DNA of 5,279 nt from the NCBI GenBank assembly GCA_964522605.1, contig CAZFWV010000441.1, forward strand, positions 1 through 5,279, given 5' to 3'. Shown piece by piece: positions 1 through 5,279 of the stretch. Position 1 is the first letter of the stretch. Every line of letters begins with the position of its first letter. Source of the DNA: CAVZLD01 sp964522605. GTDB lineage: Bacteria > Planctomycetota > Planctomycetia > Pirellulales > Pirellulaceae. Below the pieces are notes generated by a model. That model did no database searches. It was given only the letters and a program-made list of their open reading frames with translations, and was not told where the DNA came from. The translations under genes were made by a program, and so were the position numbers.

Positions 1-2102
1 TCGTCGTCCGGTTCGGCACGAGGGCGCGGCACGGCGGTCGCCGTAAGTCGTACACTGGGAAGCCAGTCGTCCAGCAGATCTCGCTTCGCGCTGGGGCTGC
101 CGGCAAGCAGGGTGAGTCCTGTGTTTTCGTCCGTCACGGTCTGAAAAGCGATCAACAGATCCTGGAGTGAAACAAGGTTCGACCGTTGGTAGAAGCGCAT
201 CTCGCTCAGCGCCAACAATTGCAGATCGTCCGTGACACGGCTCAGTTGCTGCACACGCCGAGAGGCATGCGCGGGCTGGAGTTGTGACGGAATCGGGTTC
301 GGCTGTAGTTGCTTCGCAACCAACTCTTCCAGATCGAACACGACATCGTCAATCGGATCTTTGAAGAGGGGATCGCGCAACGATTGTTCGCGACGCAAGT
401 AGCTGATTCGATCGCTTTCATAGAGCGGGCGACGCGCGAAAGTATCGAGTACGCGAAACGAAGCGACCTTATAGTCTTTTCCGCGGCGCGGGGTACGCTG
501 CTCGACCAGGAAGACGACCAGGCAATCGATAAGTTCGCGACGAGCCACCTGTTCCAGTGTCCGCTGATCTGCAACACCCAGGAAGCTTAATCCGGCGGTC
601 TGTGTCCGGGCGTTTCGTGCCGTGGGCGCGGCGCTGGTCAACGGCGGGGGGAGAAATCGTGGTGTGTTGTCGAGCACTTCGAGCACGGGGCCGCCAAGTT
701 CGCCGACGATCGGTTCCAGGGCGGCCCGCTTTTCGGGCCATTCCCACGGGGTGTTGTCACTTGTTGCCAAGCGATCGACCTGTTGCCGGTCGGTCCCGAC
801 ATAGTCCAGGCCGACGCCAATCCGGACGCCGATCGCCGGTCGGCGCAGGCCGGGTACCCAGTAAAACCAGTTACTCGTTCCCGCTTCTCCCACAAGGTAG
901 GCCGCGTGACAGAACCGGATGGCGTCGGATTCGCGGCCGACTTCCGCCGCGCTGCGCGCTCGGCCCGACAGTTCGTTCGTGCTGCTCTCAGCAACGGGGA
1001 AGTGCGAAGCGGATCCAACACCAGTCTGACTCGACGAAAGCGACGGACCGGCCACCTGAGTGGGTCCGCCGGAGGATTCCAGAGGTGACGAAGGTGATCC
1101 CGTCGCAAGATCCGCAATGGCAGGCTCCGTCACAGCTCCAGCGAGCACCGACTCTCCTCCGTCAATCGTGAACAAACCACGCAGGACGCGAGGATCCAGT
1201 TCCCGCGGAATGCGGGCCACACGACCTCCTCCGAACACGGCGAAACAGCCATCTTCCCGCAGCTTCTGCAAGCCGTACCACGGATCTGCCGAGTTGAACT
1301 TCAGGTCTTCCGGTTGCGTCCAGGGGATGGCGAATTCGTCATCCACTTCCAGGACGAGCAACGTGTTTTCGGCATGATCCTCCCATCGCCTCGGAGGACG
1401 TGCCTGACGACCCGAGAAGGCGGTCGGGGAACCGAAGGGAACCAGGTAGTTGGTCTTCGTATCGCATCGCTCCGGGGATTGAAATACCGACGGAATTGCG
1501 GATAGGAGTCGCTGATTGAGGGGACTGTCCCACGGCTCGTCCTGACGGAACTGGCGATAGAGCGGTTCGTATCCCAGGTAGGGAAGCAGCTCGACCCGCC
1601 AACTGAGCAGCGGGCGTCCGCCGGGACTGTAGATCGCATGGGACGGGTACAGCCCCTTTTCGGTTACGTACGCTTCCAATGCCTGACCGATGCGCTGTAA
1701 ATGATCGAGCGTCATCTGTCGACGCTGGACCGGGGTCAGGGAAGGATCGAATTGCAGCGTGTCTGAGGCGACGCTCGGTGCCGTGGCATCCGGAGTCGCA
1801 CGATCGGCCACAGGACGACTCGGACTCAAACCCGCGGCCGGCTCGGGCTGCGCGGGCTGCTCAGGCGGTGCAGCAGACGGCTCGGTCGCCGACGTGACCC
1901 GAGCCGCAGGTGGACTGGTCGCCTGAGGGCGTGGAGCGGGCGCGTCATCGTCATCGGATGGACGCTTGATCGCATACTTGCGCATGTCGTTCTGGCTGTA
2001 ACCGCCGCAACCCGGTAGCGCGCCCGGTATGGCCAGAATCACCACCGCGAGACGCATAATTCGCGCCGCCCGGTCCGGTTGTCGATTGCTTTTCCGCTTC
2101 AC
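1..2102 (-). CDS. DUF1559 family lipoprotein with large extra C-terminal region (3' end outside window)
   Basis: I translated this frame codon by codon: it is open from a GTG at 2102 to the left edge, giving 700 residues with no stop, so the C-terminus is missing. The start is chosen because GTG overlaps the upstream stop (GTGA) and AGGAG lies 8 bases before it; ATG at 2057 (residue 16) is the alternative. Residues 1-32 look like a lipoprotein signal: a basic n-region, the hydrophobic stretch LAVVILAIPGA, then LPGC with Cys32 as the lipidation candidate. Residues 45-125 are a Pro/Ala/Asp-rich linker. Residues 128-317 match DUF1559: LQRIGQALEAY (135-145), LLSWRVELLPYL (165-176), DEPWDS (188-193), an E252 strand, PWTQPEDL (260-267), FGGGRV (290-295) and TIDGGE (312-317). 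A Ser/Gly-rich linker (318-390) leads to an unrecognised region (394-700). Most DUF1559 proteins start with a prepilin-like helix; this one does not. Function is unknown; an envelope-anchored partner of the upstream PilM-like protein is an inference. Confidence 0.9.
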   Translation of the reverse strand, partial: MKRKSNRQPDRAARIMRLAVVILAIPGALPGCGGYSQNDMRKYAIKRPSDDDDAPAPRPQATSPPAARVTSATEPSAAPPEQPAQPEPAAGLSPSRPVADRATPDATAPSVASDTLQFDPSLTPVQRRQMTLDHLQRIGQALEAYVTEKGLYPSHAIYSPGGRPLLSWRVELLPYLGYEPLYRQFRQDEPWDSPLNQRLLSAIPSVFQSPERCDTKTNYLVPFGSPTAFSGRQARPPRRWEDHAENTLLVLEVDDEFAIPWTQPEDLKFNSADPWYGLQKLREDGCFAVFGGGRVARIPRELDPRVLRGLFTIDGGESVLAGAVTEPAIADLATGSPSSPLESSGGPTQVAGPSLSSSQTGVGSASHFPVAESSTNELSGRARSAAEVGRESDAIRFCHAAYLVGEAGTSNWFYWVPGLRRPAIGVRIGVGLDYVGTDRQQVDRLATSDNTPWEWPEKRAALEPIVGELGGPVLEVLDNTPRFLPPPLTSAAPTARNARTQTAGLSFLGVADQRTLEQVARRELIDCLVVFLVEQRTPRRGKDYKVASFRVLDTFARRPLYESDRISYLRREQSLRDPLFKDPIDDVVFDLEELVAKQLQPNPIPSQLQPAHASRRVQQLSRVTDDLQLLALSEMRFYQRSNLVSLQDLLIAFQTVTDENTGLTLLAGSPSAKRDLLDDWLPSVRLTATAVPRPRAEPDD

Positions 2103-4303
2103 GCGTCGGACTCCTGTGGTTCGACCTCGCCTGCAGTCGTATCACGAATGAGTTCTCGGAGCAGCCCGTGTTGTCCCGCCCCGCCTCCGGTGACGAACAG
2201 TTCCTGGGCGTGCATGCTGTCCGCCTGGTAGGCAGCGAGTGTTCGCTGGGTGTCCTGCACGAGTTCCAGGAACAACGGCTTCAGCACCTCGTCGATCTGA
2301 TACATCCACTTCGCCGCAGCGGGCTGCTGACGCAACTGTTCCACTTTGTTCCGAGGCAATTGGAAGCGCTTGATCAAGCTGCGATTCATCCGTTCGGTGC
2401 CGATCGGCAGACTGCGGTAACGGATTCCGAACGGAGAGACCAGCACCAGATTCGTGGCTTCCGTACCGACCTCGAGGACGGCGAAGGGAGATGTGGATTT
2501 CTTGTCCGCAACTTCTTCGTCTGGCCAGAACTCATGCGCCGCTGCGTTGTACAGCGCGAGACAATCGCTCTGTACCGCAATCGGCTGAAGGGGCGAATCG
2601 GCAAGTGGAGCGAGGATCCGCTGGAGATGGACTCGTCGGGCGGCAAGCAACGTGACCGATTGCATCCCCGAATCCGGATCTTCATCGGGCCACACGTGCC
2701 AGTCAAAGACGATTTCTTCGAGCGGAACCGGGATCTGGATCCGTGCCTCGTACGCAATGACGTCGTCCAACTTGCTCGCCTTGAGACGGGGAATCTCGAA
2801 CGACCGTCCGAGGGAGCGAGGGCCGGGGAAGCCGATCACAGCCGAGGCGTGGGTCAAATCGCAATCCGTGACGAATCGTTCGATCGTCTCTCGACAGATC
2901 TCGGTCACCTGGTCATCGTTTTCCGCGACATTCAGCGGCTGCGGATGAGGCAGGCAGACCGCACGCATGACCTCGATCTTGTTGTGGGGCGAGTCGCGTC
3001 GCAATTCCACCGCTTTGAGAGCACTCGTGCCCAGGTCGATTCCCCAAACGGGACTCGTCGACTTCGCATCGCGCCGTCCGGAAAGTCGCCGCCACCAAGC
3101 GCCGCGTTCGCGAGGCAGCAGATTGACGTTGAGGCGAGCGACCCCGAGGCCTTGCAGGGCAAGTCCGTAGGCGAGCATCAGTCGGTCGGTGATCGGCGAT
3201 GTGTCGCCGGTTGTGTGCGACCGCTCAATGCCCTGCCACGGGAGAATCGGTAACCCAAGGCGCGTCGTCGACGGGGATTTTCCCCACAGCACGGGGAAGT
3301 GCTGGTTCCGCTTTCGACGTTTCCACCGCCGAGCAAGTTCTTCTTCGAACCGTTTTGCTCGGGCATCTTTGGGACGCAACCGACGCCATCGCTGCACGAT
3401 CGCTGCCAGTTGGGGCGACACAAAGGGCGTCGTGCGAACCTGGTTGAGGATCCAGGCCAGTTCGTGCACGGTGTCATATAACTCGCGCGATTTGGCCGGC
3501 AAGAGTTCCGAGTCGACGTCCGCCAACTGGCGGGCCGCTTGTTCGTATGCGTGGCGGGCGAACAGGTCTCGGCATTTCTCCAATCGTTCTTCGGCAACGC
3601 GCAAATCACGTTGATCGTGACGTTGCTTTAGTTCTTTGGCGAGCTTGGAGAGGCGCGTGTCGTCGGGACGTAATTCGAGGAGACGAAGGACATGCGGCAG
3701 CAGATGTTCGTCTTGCTGTGACTTGAGTGACTTTCGGATGTGTGCCGTGAGTTCCTCGATTTCCTTGACCGTCGCACTGACCTGCTCCCATGCCTCGTGC
3801 ATCGCTCGATTACGCAGCCCCGGCGGAATGCGGCAAAGTTCGCGGTGTGCGCCCACAAGGTCTCGCGCCGACAGACGCTCTTCGACCGCCCGAAATACCT
3901 CCTCCGCTTCCTCCCGGCGCCTTGTCCGCTCCCGCTGTAGCTCCTCCACGCGTTTCGCGGCACGCTCCACGGTTGGCTCCAGTCGCGAATCTCCGCCGCT
4001 GCGGATTCCCTGCAGAATCTCAATCGCCGCTGCGTACATCCCATCCGTTCGCAGACGCTCGACCTTCTCCAACTCGGACTGGATGAGTGCCTGTCGCTGC
4101 TCAAAGGCCCGCTGCACGTTTTCTCCACATTGGCCGCAGTAGACGACGTCGCACGCGTTTTGTGCCCCACAGCTTAAGCACGGCTCCCAAAGACGCTCGC
4201 CGCAGCTGGCACAGAAACGATGACGGGCGGGATTCGTCTGACGGCAGGCGACGCACACGATCGGGCGCAGATCCAGCCGTTCGGAATCGTAGGAAACGCT
4301 CAT
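2099..4303 (-). CDS. pilM: PilM-type actin-like protein with N-terminal double zinc ribbon and TPR-like region
   Basis: This is a complete 734-residue protein, about twice the usual PilM length. PilM is a cytoplasmic actin-fold protein that binds nucleotide and the N-terminal peptide of PilN in type IV pilus or type II secretion platforms. Domains in order: two zinc ribbons with CxxC pairs at C17/C20, C31/C34, C42/C45 and C56/C59; helical, charged, TPR-like repeats (about 65-330) with hairpins near 84-100, 144-160, 193-210 and 247-264; a PilM-tail-like segment with YGLALQGLG (379-387) and NLLPRE (394-399); and the actin-like core from VWGIDLGTSALKAVEL (419-434), including EARIQIPVPLEEIVFDWHV (519-537), phosphate-2 strand LEVGTEATNL (610-619) and adenosine motif TGGGAG (705-710). 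The protein ends about 24 residues later without the usual tail. No transmembrane segment is seen. The ATG lies 7 bases after the DUF1573 stop with only a weak GGAAGA upstream. The PilM family call is firm; a role in a true pilus is not shown, hence the symbol is tentative. Confidence 0.93.
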   Translation of the reverse strand: MSVSYDSERLDLRPIVCVACRQTNPARHRFCASCGERLWEPCLSCGAQNACDVVYCGQCGENVQRAFEQRQALIQSELEKVERLRTDGMYAAAIEILQGIRSGGDSRLEPTVERAAKRVEELQRERTRRREEAEEVFRAVEERLSARDLVGAHRELCRIPPGLRNRAMHEAWEQVSATVKEIEELTAHIRKSLKSQQDEHLLPHVLRLLELRPDDTRLSKLAKELKQRHDQRDLRVAEERLEKCRDLFARHAYEQAARQLADVDSELLPAKSRELYDTVHELAWILNQVRTTPFVSPQLAAIVQRWRRLRPKDARAKRFEEELARRWKRRKRNQHFPVLWGKSPSTTRLGLPILPWQGIERSHTTGDTSPITDRLMLAYGLALQGLGVARLNVNLLPRERGAWWRRLSGRRDAKSTSPVWGIDLGTSALKAVELRRDSPHNKIEVMRAVCLPHPQPLNVAENDDQVTEICRETIERFVTDCDLTHASAVIGFPGPRSLGRSFEIPRLKASKLDDVIAYEARIQIPVPLEEIVFDWHVWPDEDPDSGMQSVTLLAARRVHLQRILAPLADSPLQPIAVQSDCLALYNAAAHEFWPDEEVADKKSTSPFAVLEVGTEATNLVLVSPFGIRYRSLPIGTERMNRSLIKRFQLPRNKVEQLRQQPAAAKWMYQIDEVLKPLFLELVQDTQRTLAAYQADSMHAQELFVTGGGAGQHGLLRELIRDTTAGEVEPQESDA
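2111..2115 (-). promoter_or_regulatory. Shine-Dalgarno AGGAG for the DUF1559 lipoprotein gene
   Basis: The minus strand reads AGGAG, then 8 bases, then GTG at 2102-2100. The site lies inside the last codons of the PilM-like gene, and the GTG overlaps that gene's TGA as GTGA. This arrangement fits translational coupling. It favours the GTG over the in-frame ATG at 2057, which has no comparable ribosome binding site. Confidence 0.75.
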
Positions 4304-4310
4304 GAGTCAA

Positions 4311-5279
4311 TTAGTCTTCCAAAGATGTCGCCCGAGTTTGCGCGAAATCGCGACCTGCAACGGCGAAGTCCAGACGCAGGGCAAGATCGGGAATCCGTGG
4401 ATGATCGAACCGCAATCGAAGCGATCCGGCCCGTTCGCCCTGATGTCGGCACGGAGTCGTGTTGGGGGGGACGGTGATCTCGAGTTGGTACAGTCCGGTC
4501 GCCGCCCGGACTCCGGCGACGGGTCGCAACGAGGCACCGACAAACGGCGGGTCGGCGACCACCTCGCGGAGTGCGATCTCCGGTAACGGGTCGCGTACCT
4601 TGACGAACAGCCGATGTTGTCGGCCCGCTGTACTCGACACGATACCTAGCCGGACTGTACCCGTTTGATCAATTCCGGCGCCATACACGGCCAGCCGCCG
4701 AAGGACCTTGCCGGACAAGGGGATTTCGTACTGTTCGGATGCCTGGTCGGGACGTTGCGGATCAACTCGGAACCGGATCCAGTGCTGGAAATCACCTTGC
4801 GGCAGGTCGTTCGGCAGGGTTACCCGAAGTCGATATCCAGCGCGGGCTTCGAGCTTGGTCAATTCGTCCTGGGACGCAGGGACGACGTCAAACTCGATCC
4901 CTTCAAGGGAGGATTCCCATTCCTTGACAGTGAATTGCTCCCAAACCTGCGAGGCGATGACCGTGGTTGCAACCGTGGGTTGATCCGGACGCACACCGGG
5001 TAAGACGAGTTCGGGCGGGACCGCGGTGACATGAACGAGCACATTGCCTTCGATCGTCAGCACAAGCTCTGGGACCGCAGGGTCGTTCGTCTCGACCGTC
5101 GCGGACTCGTGGAAATGAGTCTTGTTCTGTTCCGTCTGCCAGCGCACGAGAATCGAGCCTTCTCCCCCGGGTGGAATCGGCTGCTCGGGAGTCTCACCAA
5201 TCGTGCACTTGCACGTCGAGCGTGGTGTACTGAAGACCAGGGGGGCAGTGCCCGTGTTCCGCACTCGGAAGGAATGTTC
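4311..5279 (-). CDS. DUF1573 domain protein, exported (5' end outside window)
   Basis: The reading frame is open to the right edge, so the N-terminus, including any signal peptide, is not visible; 322 residues are present and the stop is TAA at 4313-4311. A GTG at 5264 lies in the middle of the domain and is not a credible start. Visible residues 1-80 carry DUF1573 hallmarks: SFRVRNTGTAPL (3-14), STCKCT (21-26), IPPGGEG (35-41), TNDPAVPEL (64-72) and a closing IEG. The rest is further beta-rich Ig-like sequence. It ends in a strand pattern (SLRLRFDHPRIPDLALRLDF) that echoes the TNDP segment and suggests repeated modules. This extended form resembles planctomycetal DUF1573 proteins. DUF1573 proteins are generally secreted or periplasmic, Ig/ASPM-SPD2-Hydin-like, and of unknown biochemical role. 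It is the first visible gene of the block, 7 bases ahead of the PilM-like gene, which suggests cotranscription. Confidence 0.88.
   Translation of the reverse strand, partial: EHSFRVRNTGTAPLVFSTPRSTCKCTIGETPEQPIPPGGEGSILVRWQTEQNKTHFHESATVETNDPAVPELVLTIEGNVLVHVTAVPPELVLPGVRPDQPTVATTVIASQVWEQFTVKEWESSLEGIEFDVVPASQDELTKLEARAGYRLRVTLPNDLPQGDFQHWIRFRVDPQRPDQASEQYEIPLSGKVLRRLAVYGAGIDQTGTVRLGIVSSTAGRQHRLFVKVRDPLPEIALREVVADPPFVGASLRPVAGVRAATGLYQLEITVPPNTTPCRHQGERAGSLRLRFDHPRIPDLALRLDFAVAGRDFAQTRATSLED
4315..4320 (-). promoter_or_regulatory. Weak ribosome binding site GGAAGA for the PilM-like gene
   Basis: The minus strand reads GGAAGA inside the last codons of the DUF1573 gene, 11 bases before the ATG at 4303-4301. 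Sequence and spacing are poorer than for the next gene, so translation may depend on ribosomes arriving from the DUF1573 gene. No better in-frame start lies before the first zinc-ribbon cysteine. Confidence 0.35.

Noticed and set aside
557..1171. A 204-codon plus-strand frame and a 159-codon minus-strand frame (638-1117) in the same stretch.
   Set aside because: Both overlap the continuous DUF1559 lipoprotein frame, are dominated by Arg/Pro/Ser and show no family motif; the frame ending at the left edge explains this DNA better.
1..2102. The possibility that the left 2.1 kb is a non-coding or decayed region, since no long closed frame covers it.
   Set aside because: The minus frame with codons starting at 2102 has no stop all the way to the edge and carries all the DUF1559 motifs in order; it merely lacks its stop codon within the window.
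1951..2145. A frameshift hiding the missing PilM C-terminal tail downstream of the stop at 2099.
   Set aside because: The alternative minus frame across 2145-1951 encodes no GLALxGL-like helix, and the real stop is followed by a well-placed start with a Shine-Dalgarno sequence. The tail-like segment is instead upstream, in frame, at residues 348-399.
2168..3253. A 361-codon open frame on the plus strand.
   Set aside because: It lies entirely antisense to the PilM core, whose family motifs are clear. Its translation is Arg-rich with no recognisable domain, as expected of a shadow frame in GC-rich DNA.
4304..4310. A promoter between the DUF1573 and PilM-like genes.
   Set aside because: Only 7 bases separate them, and the minus-strand TTGACTC there has no -10 element at suitable spacing before the start codon; the resemblance to a -35 box is chance.

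Overview
The window reads as one tightly packed minus-strand gene block from a member of the Planctomycetota. The evidence is the combination of a DUF1559 protein, a DUF1573 protein of the planctomycetal multi-domain type, and a PilM-family protein whose GLALQGLG/NLLP segment resembles that seen in planctomycetal PilM proteins. Base composition is GC-rich and looks even throughout. I see no mobile element, RNA gene or CRISPR array. The genus cannot be fixed from this stretch.

Layout, in transcription order (right to left): (1) 5279-4311, the C-terminal 322 residues of an exported DUF1573 protein, whose N-terminus lies outside the window. (2) 4303-2099, a complete 734-residue protein with two N-terminal zinc ribbons, a long TPR-like helical region, and a PilM-type actin-like domain. 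(3) 2102-1, at least 700 residues of a DUF1559 protein with a lipoprotein-type signal and a large extra C-terminal region; its stop lies beyond the left edge. Genes 1 and 2 are separated by 7 bases. Genes 2 and 3 overlap by 4 bases (GTGA), with a good Shine-Dalgarno sequence for gene 3. No intergenic space is large enough for a promoter or terminator, so all three are probably cotranscribed from a promoter to the right of the window.

Predicted locations span the envelope: DUF1573 protein exported, PilM-like protein cytoplasmic, DUF1559 lipoprotein anchored in a membrane. Such an operon could build or control an envelope or pilus-like assembly. However, the usual membrane links between PilM and the periplasm (PilN, PilO) are not visible here.

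The most notable observation is in gene 2. The segment that normally ends PilM (the GLALQGLG helix, followed by NLLP in planctomycetal PilM proteins) lies before the actin-like core instead of after it. The protein also ends right after the last nucleotide-binding motif, where that tail would be expected. This looks like a circularly permuted PilM carrying a PilN-like NLLP motif in cis.
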